The position numbers and the translations under genes are program-made. From NCBI GenBank assembly GCA_026874595.1, contig CM049316.1, positions 74,057,176-74,121,175 on the forward strand: a stretch of 64,000 bases of DNA, read 5' to 3'. This DNA is from Sipunculus nudus. Taxonomy: Eukaryota; Annelida; Sipuncula; Golfingiida; Sipunculidae. The notes under the pieces are model-generated. The model searched no databases, was not told the origin of the DNA, and saw only the letters and a program-made list of their open reading frames with translations. Positions 1 through 10,599 of the stretch are shown piece by piece (position 1 is the stretch's first letter; each line of letters begins with the position of its first letter).

Positions 1-283
1 TTAGTGCTCAGCCATATATATAGTGAACCTATATCGCGCCATCAGGAGTAGTATGGCACTAATATTACGTCAGTGATATTTATTGTATTATTATCAGTAG
101 AGGTATAGACTTAATGAAAGAAAGAAACCTACCGCTGTTTTTCATAATGTCCATGATTGAATTTACCAGAATCCGTAGAGCTATATTATAACGATCAATT
201 AATTGTATATTTATAATTTTAAAAAAATGTTTTCTGAGTCATGAACTGGCACGGAGACAAACAAAATGGACTCAGCGTGACAT

Positions 284-288
<5 letters not shown>

Positions 289-332
<44 letters not shown>
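289..332. repeat. (TA)n microsatellite
   Basis: Uninterrupted TA tract upstream of copy 1. A matching tract sits at 16563-16610 upstream of copy 2. The remaining 1-980 is AT-rich flank with no recognisable gene. Confidence 0.95.
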
Positions 333-334
<2 letters not shown>

Positions 335-984
335 AATATTTAAGCAATATTCTCTTTAGAACATGTATTTGGATATGTTACACGCCTTAACAGTGATTTA
401 AATGTGATTTTGATAAACTATCGCTTGTGATAAGAGTCTCGCGAATTTTCACTTTAATCTTAAAAAATATATTATGAAATGCCTCATATCAAGTAGCTGT
501 TTTAATTAGGATTAAACACCCGCAGGCCTTACCCAATGCAAGGGATATTAAGGGTCTTACACCAGAAACCTGCAATATTATTCCCTCGACATTTTAAAGC
601 ATATGGGAAACTCCATTTTCCCCAGAAAAAAAATAACTTAAGGTTTACTTGTGTATATCTAACTTTCAACCTATATATCTTTATTGTTAGTGGTTTTAAA
701 ATCATTATACGAAAATCTAAAAGTGTTATCTTGTTTTCTCTAACTTTCACCAAATATATTAATTATTATTAGTGCCTTTAATATCAAAATAATGTAAGAT
801 GCTGAGTGGTGTAGATTGTAAAAGTTACAGAATGTGCACCAGATTACATTTAACGCTTTAGAGACTACCTGCATGTATAAACTTGATTTATCTCCAGGAT
901 CTTAAAGGTAACACTCTTTGTTCTTGTAATATAAGATCCGCATTAATAAAGGTATTTACCTACGCTCCTCGTCAAATTTTAGCG

Positions 985-1185
985 TTGTTGTGATCGCCTT
1001 TAACAATGTTGCACCGCCTTAGTGGGCGATATTCACACCGCCCCGCTTGGGCGGTCATGTCTTATTCGCGCTAGGCTCCATGCCAACTAGTGGGGAGTTC
1101 CCGTAACTTCCCCGTCAGCTGAGACGGATCATCCGGGTTTGCAGCCGTATGTATAAATAGGGACTGCTTGCTTGGCGTCAAACGA
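985..1185 (+). promoter_or_regulatory. Copy 1 promoter with TATA box at 1152-1160
   Basis: TATAAATAG stands at 1152-1160, placing the transcription start near 1183. Upstream lies a GC-rich block conserved in all three copies. It includes ACCGCCC and GGGCGGT arms (1037-1043 and 1049-1055) separated by five bases, and a 'cggatcatccgg' element just before the TATA box. The block is much more GC-rich than the flanks, and its conservation next to a noncoding first exon supports promoter function. No experimental start site is visible. Confidence 0.75.
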
Positions 1186-1257
1186 GGCTTTGTCGCAAGA
1201 CAACCACGAGCTACTGATGTGAGACAAGAGCGACCAAGGCAACACTGAAAATTTATT
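1183..1257 (+). other. Copy 1 noncoding exon 1 (5' UTR)
   Basis: Inferred from the TATA spacing and a strong donor (GTAAGTAA) at 1258. Copy 2 has the same donor at 17562. The start is approximate. No ATG-initiated coding frame continues from here into exon 2, whose own ATG directly follows its splice acceptor. Confidence 0.6.
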
Positions 1258-1437
1258 GTAAGTAATCATTATCAATTGCTTTTTAATGGTATCTTTTGCA
1301 TATTTCAGTATTACTTTTGAAATGGAGAAAACATATACTCATATAAGTTTCGCTGTTCAAACGCTTCCATAGGGTCTTACAGGATTCTTTTTTTAACTTT
1401 CTAAAATATAAATATCGTTTTTTATTTGTTAATTAAC

Positions 1438-1895
1438 TTATATATGTTAGCAAATTTAAAATATAAAAAAATAAGCATACTAGTACATCCATTTTATATC
1501 CAGATATTATATTAGCAAATTTAAAATACAAAAAATAAGTATGCAATAATATCTATTTATATCCAGATATTATATTAGCAAATTTAATATATACAAAATA
1601 AGTATACAAGTACGTCCATTTATAACAGATATTATATTAGCAATTTTAAAATATAAAAAATAAGTAATAATTGTACATCCATTTATAGCCATATATTATA
1701 TTAGCAAATTTAAAACATAATAAAATAAGTATACAAGTACATCTATTTTAAAGCCAGATATTATGATGGCAAATTTAAAATGTAAAAAATAAGTATACAA
1801 GTACCTCCATTTTATAGCCAGATATTATATTAGCAATTTTAAAATTATTATGTTAGCAAATTTTAAATAAAAAAAAATAGTATACAAGTACATCA
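1438..1895. repeat. Intron 1 minisatellite, about 63-bp unit, about 7 copies
   Basis: The unit reads roughly 'tagcaaatttaaaatat', then an A-rich run, 'aagtatacaagtacatcca' and 'tttatagccagatattatat'. Copy 2 has only about three units (18010-18215) and copy 3 a single degenerate one near 53836-53885, so the array changed length after duplication. Confidence 0.9.
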
Positions 1896-2111
1896 GTGTA
1901 GAGCCATTTATGTTATTCATGTTGCCAGTTACAACTAGATTATTATAATTAGAAATAATGCAAAAATTTCACGTGGATAAGTTTTTAACAATTAATACTA
2001 TTGTGCGTTGATGTGTATGTCGGTGGTCATGTGACGTGTTGCTTTACGTTATAAACGACCAACAAATTCGATCGCCTTTTATAGGATAACTCGCACCTTT
2101 TTTCCCACCAG

Positions 2112-2202
2112 ATGGCGATGTTGTACACACTGACGCTAGGTCTTCTGCTTCTTGCTGTAACAGGATTTGCAGCCCCAGAATCGGCGAGAGAAGTGGATAG
2201 AG
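2112..2202 (+). CDS. Copy 1 exon 2: start codon and signal peptide
   Basis: The ATG follows directly after the acceptor (ccaccag). The 30 residues begin MAMLYTLTLGLLLL and continue to a Gly-Phe-Ala-Ala cleavage-type end near residue 21, a typical secretory signal. The donor is G|GTAAAG, phase 1. The matching copy 2 exon has the same length (91 nt). Confidence 0.88.
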
Positions 2203-2460
2203 GTAAAGGCTTATAAATGCTATATATAAACTTGTGTGTTATCACTTTCATGGTTTAGACAGAATGTGAAATAGATTATTAGCTCAGAAATATGTATGAA
2301 CACTTGAAAACTCTTGTAATTCTAAGATTTCTTAAACGTACATTTAGTAATTCAGATAAAAATAGACATCAAAGACATTATTAATAAATCAAACATAATA
2401 CTGCATGAACATGATGATATGATTTTTAAGATTCATTTGTAAGATTAATATTTATTTAAG

Positions 2461-2631
2461 TGAACCCAGCAGATGCTGCAGGGCTCCGACCGGTGGCTCC
2501 TCCTAGTGGTGCACGACCAGTTACTACACCTTGGACTGAATGTGACAAGACATGCGGTGGTGGAAAGAGGACTAGAATTTACAACGGACGAAGAGAGGTA
2601 ATGAGCTGCAACAACAACCCTTGTACACATG
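2461..2631 (+). CDS. Copy 1 exon 3: first TSP1 domain
   Basis: Acceptor tttaag, donor G|GTGAGT, 171 nt, phase 1-1. After a Pro-rich linker the exon reads PWTECDKTCGGGKRTR, a thrombospondin type-1 start (W..C...CGGG..R.R), and ends in two further cysteines (SCNNNPC). It differs from copy 2 at one residue in the linker. Confidence 0.88.
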
Positions 2632-2797
2632 GTGAGTATCATATGACATACAAAAACTCATTAAACAAAAATAGATATTACAACAAGAGTTGGTACATCT
2701 GGTGAGTTGACTGTACCCAGATTTAAGAAAAGGATTTAAGCACCGCCACAGAGTGACTAGATGATGATCAGGTTACTCCTTAACTTAAATTAGCCAA

Positions 2798-2800
<3 letters not shown>

Positions 2801-2877
<77 letters not shown>
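2801..2877. repeat. (TA)n followed by (GA)n in intron 3
   Basis: TA tract 2801-2856 followed by a GA-rich tract. Copy 2 has the same compound microsatellite in the same intron (19101-19196). Confidence 0.93.
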
Positions 2878-2880
<3 letters not shown>

Positions 2881-3437
2881 TAAAAAGATATATAGATATA
2901 AACACACATATATTACAAACAGGCCTCCGCTGCAACATTGACCAGCTCATAAAGAAAACTGATTTTAGTTAGCATTAAAGGTAAAATAAAATTTAAAAGT
3001 CAAAAGTCCTTGAGATTTCGTGGAACTCTTTCCTCCTTTCCTCGTTCATGATTAAGTTCTCCACAAACATGATATTTCCTGTTTTTGTAAAATATTTCGT
3101 ACACAAGAAGTAAACTAGGTGACAGATGATTAAAAGAAAGTCCCGTTCAACCTGCGAGATCACTGGAACGTTTTGATGCTCATAAGAAATACAGATAGTT
3201 ATCTTGAATACTTAGGCTCTCTTATATTCACATTATTCTTTGTCTTTGTGAAATTAATTTAGTGTTGTTATATGTTGTTTCCTTCTAAAAGGTAGCTCAT
3301 ACAGATAGTCAATAAAATACTATGTGGTATTAATACTCTGATAATCTTTATTCATTATACTTAAAGCAGGGATGTTTATTCAGTTAGAGCATGGACTGAA
3401 CATAAAGAAATTGAGATTATATATTTTCCCACATCAG

Positions 3438-3869
3438 TTATTGTACGCTGCAAACTGGACTTGGTGTTTCTTCTGGATACATCCGGATCCATTGGAGAAT
3501 CAAACTGGTGGAAAGTAAAACAGTTTGCAATCGACATTGTCAGGTCACTGCCGGTCAGCCAGAGCACCACGAGAATTGGAGTTGTGACGTATTCGTCAAG
3601 TGTCTTCATCAAATTCCACTTGAACCAGCACAACAGTCTTGCATCTGTGGAGAGCGCCATCTGGGGACTGCCTTAACAACCAGGTGTCACCAACACTGCT
3701 GGAGCACTCGAGACGATGAGGACCACCATGTTTATGGCCGGAAACGGGGATCGCAGAGGCGTACTAAATGTAGGCATCCTGGTGACAGATGGATGGTCCA
3801 ACAGCAAACCATCTACGATCTGGCAGGGAAATCTGGCACAGCAAGCCGGGATCACGATGTACGCAGTCG
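3438..3869 (+). CDS. Copy 1 exon 4: VWA domain, with internal stop
   Basis: 432 nt, phase 1-1, acceptor acatcag, donor G|GTAAGT. It encodes the main part of a von Willebrand factor A domain. The MIDAS residues are visible: DTSGS (D-x-S-x-S), the Thr of GVTNTAGAL and the Asp of LVTDG. TAA at 3674-3676 interrupts the frame directly after SAIWGLP, where copy 2 reads Tyr-Gln-Pro. The frame continues open after the stop, so this is a single base change (C to A) and not a frameshift. Confidence 0.88.
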
Positions 3870-4686
3870 GTAAGTCTCTAAGGGTCACGTGGGCTAACTG
3901 ACATTTTGTTATAAAATTTCCGTAGAAGGTCAAGAGTTTGGGTTGTTCTGGTAAGGAGTAGGCATTTTCACACAAGTTAGAGCCAGGTGAGAATGACAGA
4001 CAGATAATTTGACTCATGTAACGCCTATGACTGACATGGAAGCTCGTCATGGTACAGGACAAGGGTTTTGGACGTTGTGCGACTCGTTCTGATATAAAAC
4101 AAATCTCTTGAGGTTTTAGCTTACGAAGAATTAATAGCAAGAAAACGAAATAACTTCACTAGTCATATTGTATCGTCCGAAGACGCCTATTTCGGATACG
4201 CTTCGCTGCTCTTAAGTACTGTTTAAATTATCTGCGAGTTCTGCAACAAAATACCTGTCACGTAGGTATGTACTTCATGTCTTTGTCTAATCTCAAATAA
4301 CAGGTATAGGAAAACTTGCACCTTCTCAGGTTTAGGACTTTTATAATGAAGGCCTATTTAGTGTTACAACTCTCAATTTGAAAGAATATTTGTTTAAAAA
4401 GAAGAGACAGGAAAGAAAAGTTTGTTATTGGTATCAAGATAAATATGATACGTACAACTGGCTTTACAACTGCGGCACTGGTTTTTATTTACTAGCACTA
4501 TTCGATAACTCAGTAACGATTGTCTTCATTCATATTGCCAGAAATCTGTATTAGATATAATAGCGCCGTGTATCCCAAATTTCAGAAACAAATTTACAAA
4601 TAAAACACAGTTTACTGTTATCTGATGTCACAGTCATATATACTTTAGCTTTCTTGCGTATATATCCTATTGTCCTGCTTTGATAG

Positions 4687-4818
4687 GTATTGGTTCAAAT
4701 GTGAATGTCAACGAACTGAAAGCCGTCGCAAGTGATTCTGATTCTACATACTACCACCAGGTGGCAGGATTCTCAGCTCTTCAGACCGTCGTACAGAGTC
4801 TCGTTAAGAGTGCTTGTT
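4687..4818 (+). CDS. Copy 1 exon 5: C-terminal part of VWA domain
   Basis: 132 nt, phase 1-1. It begins GIGSNVNVNELKAVAS, the usual last strand and helix of a VWA domain, and ends with a Cys. Acceptor ttgatag, donor T|GTAAGT. Confidence 0.86.
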
Positions 4819-5277
4819 GTAAGTGTATTAATTTTCTGTACTAAATGAACATGATTTTCTAGGAAGTAATGTATTATATTTTATACCAAACATGTCAGAT
4901 ATATTTATAGTCAGATATAACTTTATAAAGTGATCCGACTGAAACAAAGATTAAACACTCTGCTAATTTCCAAATCTGAGTTAGACTATTATTTACACAA
5001 AATTGTGAAAACATTTTTCCCAAATATTAAACATAAATGGTTTAATTGACTAAAAATGAAAATCTAAAGAGAATATTGAGACCACCTAAATTCCAGGTCT
5101 TGTTCTCATGATCTCTTTACATTATTGCAAATGGAAAACGTTTGACGGAAAATTATCATTTACCAAAATATAGTTTGTGTTAGAGAAGTCTGGAAATTAA
5201 TCTCAAGAATGAATGTATAATTTGCTAATTTGTTTACACTTCGAATATATATATCACGGGTTCCCGATCCTTATCTT

Positions 5278-5430
5278 CTTCACCATCTACTGCCTGCTAT
5301 AATATATGTTAACTGTTAGCTTATTTGAGACACTAATGTTTATATAATTTGTTGATAATTTTCTGCCCTTAGCTTCATCTACTGCCTGCTATAATATATG
5401 TGGTGACCCTCATTACGATACGTTTGACGG
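5278..5430 (+). repeat. Duplicated 3' splice-site region before the VWD exon (2 units)
   Basis: A unit of about 95 bp containing 'catctactgcctgctataatatatg' and the following intron is repeated. The first unit is a decoy of the intron end and exon start; the second leads into the real VWD exon. Copy 2 has three such units. Confidence 0.85.
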
Positions 5431-5611
5431 ACAAATGATCCACTACCAAGGGACATGCAAATACAACCTGGCCACGCCTACTGGTAACGAGTTTCGTATT
5501 GAGGGCGCCAACGAGAATCGCTATTCAAGTTCACATGTCAGCTACCTCAAATATATTGATATCACCTTTGGCGGAGTGACAGTGCGTCTGGACAAGCACA
5601 AAGTTCTCAAG
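5373..5611 (+). CDS. Copy 1 exon 6: N-terminal half of VWD domain
   Basis: 239 nt, enters in phase 1, ends in phase 0 (CTCAAG|GTAAGA). It contains CGDPHYDTFDG, the diagnostic start of a von Willebrand factor D domain, then a Cys-containing strand (YQGTCKYNLA). Confidence 0.9.
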
Positions 5612-6844
5612 GTAAGAAATCCGGCTACAATTCATATTCTACTGTATTCTCTCATGGTCATTATTTCGCAGTACATTTAATAAAAAGTATTTAAAAAGCG
5701 TCCGATATGGGGATTCAAATCCTGCGCGGAAGACAGTGATATGGAATTATAATAAAATAGTGCTATTCCTGGGAACTTTTTAACTGAATATTTTCAAGTT
5801 GAAAAAAGCTCTGGACATCGTGGTATTGCTGTCCTTGTCTATTAACATAACGAACAACAACCATGCCCCCTTCTCATGATGTACCGTACGTTGGTTAACG
5901 GACACCTTTCAGGCAGAAGTCACGTAGCGTGACGTCATTGTCGGCTGTGACGTGTAGGATCACGCTCGACAGATTGCCGTATGGTCACATGCAACAAGTG
6001 CAAGTTGTAAAATGTGCTATACACCCATAAAACACTCATTCCGGGTTATTCTTTCGATTGGATTAACACCAAAATTAAACTTTGCCGACACTTTCACAAT
6101 ATCAGCTATATAATAATTTTCAGTAACATTCGTTATACCATCTCCTGGTATCGTCCGGACTTGCATACATACACACAGAATCGAGTGAAAACAATAACCC
6201 TCGCTTCTTGCAGGGTTAATAAGGATGTTAGGATTGGGAGGTATTATCCATTATGTACAGACGATTCATGACACATTATTTGTTAGCGATCCAACCTGAA
6301 ACAACGTGTATATATAATTTTGTAAATATCTGAAGAGGCGAATATTCTAATATATTAGGCGATCTTGCTATTTCAACACTTAAAGACGAATAATTAAGCA
6401 ACTATGTAATGCAGGATTTACATATAAGAACCAATAAAGTATTAACACATACTTTGCCAGACATTTGCTCTTATGGTCTTTTGATAAAAGTTTGTCACCT
6501 TTTACTCATTTTGTGCATGATCGCAATAGAAACGTGATCGTTTGCTATTTATATATATTTAACTGATCGGCTCTGTGTAACGCAAAGAATAAGATATAAT
6601 AAAGTGAATAGCGTAGATTTGGGTCGCTTGATAATATGACCTAATACATATGTAAAACATATTGTTTTAATATTATTAGTATAGATATAGGGATATCCAC
6701 AGCTAGACCAATTAAACTAAAAATCAAGATTAAGAAATTTGCCCTGTTCAGTTAACCATCATTTGTCTCAAACAATGTATTTGAGTACCAACAGTATCAG
6801 GCCGATGGTGTTAAATGAGTTTTCAAGGTGACATTTAATTCCAG

Positions 6845-7146
6845 GTAAACGGAGTCGTTAAAAGCGTTCCTCACACAACGGCAAATGGTATCCATATACA
6901 GCTGTCCGGTGGTTACCTGATCGCTACTCTACCTAACGCAGTTGTGGTCAGTTATAACGGTAACGACTGTGGCCGAATCTGTGTACCCTCGACCTACATG
7001 ACCATAATGACTGGTATCTGTGGTAACTATGACAACAACGCCAACAACGACCTCCGTACAGCTGCTGGACAACAAATGCCGGAAAACTCCGCAGGATATA
7101 AACAAATCGGAGACAGCTGGAAAGTTTACGACCCAGAAAACCCAAG
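6845..7146 (+). CDS. Copy 1 exon 7: C-terminal half of VWD domain
   Basis: 302 nt, phase 0 to 2. It carries TGICGNYDNNANND, the calcium-loop motif of VWD domains. Acceptor aattccag, donor AG|GTATGT. It differs from copy 2 at a handful of residues. Confidence 0.9.
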
Positions 7147-7765
7147 GTATGTGTTTAAATGGAATCATATTTATTAAAGCATTTCTTGAAACCTGCCCTA
7201 TGTTCTAAATGTCTCTGTTTAAGTAAATACGATGGAACAGCGTTATTGATTAATGATATGTAGAGCAATATTTTTGTTTAAAATGAATCAGCATGAACGT
7301 TAAGGCAGAGAATCCTGATAAGTAGGGTAATCTTTCTAGTTTATAATGCATTAGATGGGGCTTATGTAAATAGGTGGTGAATAATGATGTGATTAAGCTG
7401 AACTCTATTTTGATTAACTAACATTTCCTACATTGTTTTCTTGGATTTTAAAGGTATAATTTCCTACAAAAATAAACATATACAATTCAAATCGCTCTGT
7501 GTGACTCTTTTGACAAAATAAGTTTCAAGCATATTTCTACTCTTTCTTTAGTGTATTAAACATAAGTCACAAGTTACTGAGTAACTTTTTTAGAATGTAA
7601 ATATAATTTGTTATATTGCAAAGCAGTACTTTGGCAGGAAAGTACTTATCAGCGGAAAAAAAAATAAAAAAGTAGGTCGTCAAGCTGTATCAATTGTCAG
7701 TTGAGAAATTATAAATGTAATTGTTTACACTGTCAGTGAATACAAGGATTGTCTTTACAATACAG

Positions 7766-8055
7766 ATGTATCAACAATGACTACCAGACGCCTACCTGCC
7801 CAAAAGACGTGTTGATACGTGTAAGGTCACGGTACAACTGTGGTCTTCTCCTGGAAAGATATGGTCCGTTTCGCGCATGCGCAACCAAACTGGATCTGAA
7901 GAAATTTTTCGAGGCTTGTGAGCAGGACGTGTGTGCCGGCCACCCAGATGGTCGACTGATGAAAGCCATGGCTTGTAACGCACTGAAAAATGTGGAACAA
8001 GAGTGCGGAGGTCAAGGGTCAGAGGTCACCGACTGGCGAAGACTCTCAGGCTGCA
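7766..8055 (+). CDS. Copy 1 exon 8: C8 domain
   Basis: 290 nt, phase 2 to 1. The Cys pattern (CGLLLERYGPFRAC, FEACEQDVC, MACNAL, ECGGQG, WRRLSGC) is that of the C8 domain that normally follows VWD. No TIL domain follows, which is usual in mucin and von Willebrand factor type proteins. Confidence 0.9.
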
Positions 8056-8616
8056 GTGAGTTGTTCGACTCACGAATGGGTTTATGATGGTCATGCATAT
8101 TCTAATGACTTTCCCAGGTCATGTATACTGTAATGAAATTTCCATGTCATTCTAATGATATCTGCTGACACATAAAAAAGATGATGACGGCTCATTGTTT
8201 ATTCATTTCTCTGTAATATCCTAATCTTGTTGCATCATTTTGGATACCTTAACATCTTAGTTTTGATATTATACTATTTCCAGGAGGGTAACATTTTATT
8301 TATAAAGTACCAACAGGAAAGGATTTCGATCAACTTTCAAATCTTAATTATTAATAAAATAAAATTTAATCTTAATGCCAAAATTATTGCAGTTAATTAA
8401 ATATAAACCCTCCTTTTTGTCTAATTTTCTGAACTGAAAGAAACAAAACTATCTCTTCAAGATAACTTACTGCATTTGGTCTCTATGAACACCATAACTC
8501 TCTCTTTTTCTCTTTCCCTCTCTTAAGATGATAATTAGACGCTAAGCAGCTTGTAAAATGTTATTGGTACAATTAGATCTATGAATAATCCTTTTTGTTT
8601 TTGCTATCTGGTACAG

Positions 8617-8763
8617 GTTCTGCACCACAGCACGGTCCATGGTCAGCTTGGAGCAAGTGCTCGGGAGGAATGAACAGGTGTTACCAGATCCGAACAAGGG
8701 AATGTCTTTCTGGGGACTGCAAGGGTCCGTTTAGCCAGAGAAGACCATGCACTTGTGAAGAAG
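8617..8763 (+). CDS. Copy 1 exon 9: second TSP1 domain
   Basis: 147 nt, phase 1-1. GPWSAWSKCSGG followed by CYQIRTREC is a clear TSP1 repeat with a W-x-x-W motif of the kind that is C-mannosylated in the family. Acceptor ggtacag, donor G|GTGAGT. Confidence 0.88.
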
Positions 8764-9123
8764 GTGAGTTCACATGAATAATAATATAATATATTGACAG
8801 AGAGTTAACACTAAGAGTCGAACATCCTCTTCTGGTGGCAATCATGTACAGTTCCACCTGCGAAGGATAAATATACAAAAGGGCCATTTTAAAATAACCT
8901 GATGTCCTACATATCCCCGGGCCCAAAGCAAGAAATGTTAAACAAATATCACCCAATCCATTCATATCGTTATATTATAATTACTCTTTCCGCAATAAAT
9001 AATGCCGCTTACAACTCACGAACTAACGTATATTTATTATCCAATGTTTTCAAGTGTGAGCTTTTTAAAAATCATTTGCACATTTTCTTTTTACTTTATT
9101 TTCATATTTCTTCTATTTATTAG

Positions 9124-9146
9124 TGCGACGTGAGACAGCTACGTGA
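9124..9146 (+). CDS. Copy 1 putative terminal exon and stop
   Basis: After the pyrimidine-rich acceptor ttctatttattag, joining exon 9 (phase 1) adds seven residues (VRRETAT) and TGA. The same acceptor and sequence occur in copy 2 (26767). The short tail is a reading of the splice signals only. In phase 0 the same exon would read CDVRQLREEA before a stop, so the ancestral frame is uncertain. Confidence 0.5.
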
Positions 9147-9558
9147 AGAGGCTTGAAGCTTAACCAGAATACTAATTGCGCCGTCTCTTTGCATCTGGAA
9201 GAACCAGTGACATTATGTTGTTAAAGTCTCAAATCGAAGCCTATTTATTCTTTATGGTTGTTGGGTTTAGTTAGAATACATAACGAGTTATTTATTAAGA
9301 TCTGATACGCTTAACGTACGAATCATAACGTTTTGTGCCTATACTGGCTGTGGTTAACCCACAGAGCGATTCAACGTCCTTATTTAGTGCATATATGTCA
9401 GATAAATGCTTTCAGAATAATGTTGTATAATTTTTCATATTTGTAACTCAGTCAAGTTAACAAGAATATCGTATAATAATTGTACAATTGACCATTTCGT
9501 GTCGCCTCGAAGCCATGTTAACTCTGTATCAATTCATTATGTGTTTCGACAAATACTT

Positions 9559-9564
9559 AATAAA
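9559..9564 (+). terminator. Copy 1 polyadenylation signal AATAAA
   Basis: AATAAA about 410 bp past the putative stop, in sequence conserved with copy 2 (27206-27211). Confidence 0.7.
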
Positions 9565-10149
9565 CTATATTTAAAAATATACAATTTTTTTTCTTTCAGT
9601 TCTTATTTGGAATGTTTTAATTTATCTATCCCGATCTATTTGTGTTCTTAAGTGAATGCATGAATTATAAATGCTTTAATACCTAGATTGTTTCTTACTG
9701 ACCACGAAAGACGATACAAAACAAGCAGCCCTAGGAGATGACGCGTCCCTGCTTGAATCGATTATGTGAGATTAAAAGGTGCTTGAATCATCCATCCTCC
9801 GCTAGGATTAGCTTTTCCGTGTAGGTCCACACATGTCAATGTTCAACAGGTCCATCCAAAGTCACTTTCAGTACCGATCCACTAGCCAATACCTGTCAAC
9901 AGGTCTATTATTTTAAAATTGCCGTACAAATCCGACAGAATCGATTGAATTATCATTTGGTGATAGTGATTCAGATAAGCTAATATTTTAATTGTTAGTT
10001 CCCTGGGTGTTTTCCTATCCTTCCACAAAATATCAACAAAATCTGTTTACATCTGTTTATGTATATTTGGTGAGGGACAAACCGAGGGTAAAGTATAAAC
10101 CATCCCGCCACGTGACACGAGATATGACAAGCTTACTGTGTATTACCTG

Positions 10150-10345
10150 AAACAAGACGTTTCTCTAAAACAGGAGTCAGCATGCAACGGTTCAGCACAT
10201 ACCTCCACCAAGACAAATAGTCGGCGGTCAGAGAGCTCATATCTTCATTTAGACAAACAGACACCACTCAGAGAACGAATGGCTCTTCCAAAACAAACAG
10301 GCCACACTCAGGTAGCACATACCTCCATTAAGACCGATTTAACAT
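10150..10345. repeat. 39-bp minisatellite, short array downstream of copy 1
   Basis: Degenerate units of the 'cactcagagagcacatacctcc' / 'accaagacaaacagac' type found in full at 57815-61715. The position about 0.6 kb past the poly(A) signal matches the array at 28440-28800 behind copy 2. Confidence 0.8.
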
Positions 10346-10599
10346 CCATTACATGAAATATTGTAGCAAAATCCTTATAAACTGTTTAAATCATCATAGC
10401 TTATATTACAGCCTTTAATATATTAACATTTACTTTCAATGCATCTTTCTCTGCAGCAATAAAAAAAATTGGTAAAAATTGGCAATTGTACCAGGCTTTA
10501 TTATTTCGGTTTTACCTACACTATTTGCTTCATTTTCATTGCCTGACAAAAGTTGGTGTTCACCATCATTTCGCACAAGTCAAAATGTATAGGCAATTC

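Larger units (their letters stand above)
2112..9146 (+). pseudogene. Gene copy 1: secreted TSP1-VWA-VWD-C8-TSP1 mosaic protein, disabled by a nonsense codon
   Basis: Nine coding exons match copy 2 in position, phase and length (phases 1-1-1-1-0-2-1-1): 2112-2202, 2461-2631, 3438-3869, 4687-4818, 5373-5611, 6845-7146, 7766-8055, 8617-8763 and 9124-9146. If the internal stop were read through the product would have about 608 residues: signal peptide, TSP1, VWA, VWD, C8, TSP1. Codon 167 is TAA (3674-3676) where copy 2 has TAC (Tyr), so translation would end after 166 residues inside the VWA domain. The CBM14 exon of copy 2 is absent because of a deletion near 9020. All other splice sites and frames are open, so the lesions are recent, or the TAA is a sequence error or allele. 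Family knowledge suggests an extracellular matrix or adhesion role. The function itself is not known. Confidence 0.85.
1..10590 (+). repeat. Left unit of tandem segmental duplication (carries gene copy 1)
   Basis: This stretch is collinear with about 16290-29190: upstream flank, promoter, all introns, exons, 3' flank and the minisatellite beyond it appear in the same order. Near-identical landmarks include 'agtgaacctatatcgcgcc' at about 21 and about 16306, the two TATA boxes, and 'cctgacaaaag' near 10541 and 29147. The left unit probably begins before the window. It is shorter than the right unit mainly because of a deletion of about 1.3 kb near 9020 and because insertions in the right unit are absent here. 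The right-hand limit is where I lose the alignment by eye. Confidence 0.85.

Noticed and set aside
3673-4140. 155-codon minus-strand frame opposite the VWA exon
   Set aside because: Shadow of the VWA exon; it recurs opposite the same exon in copy 2 and has no domain.
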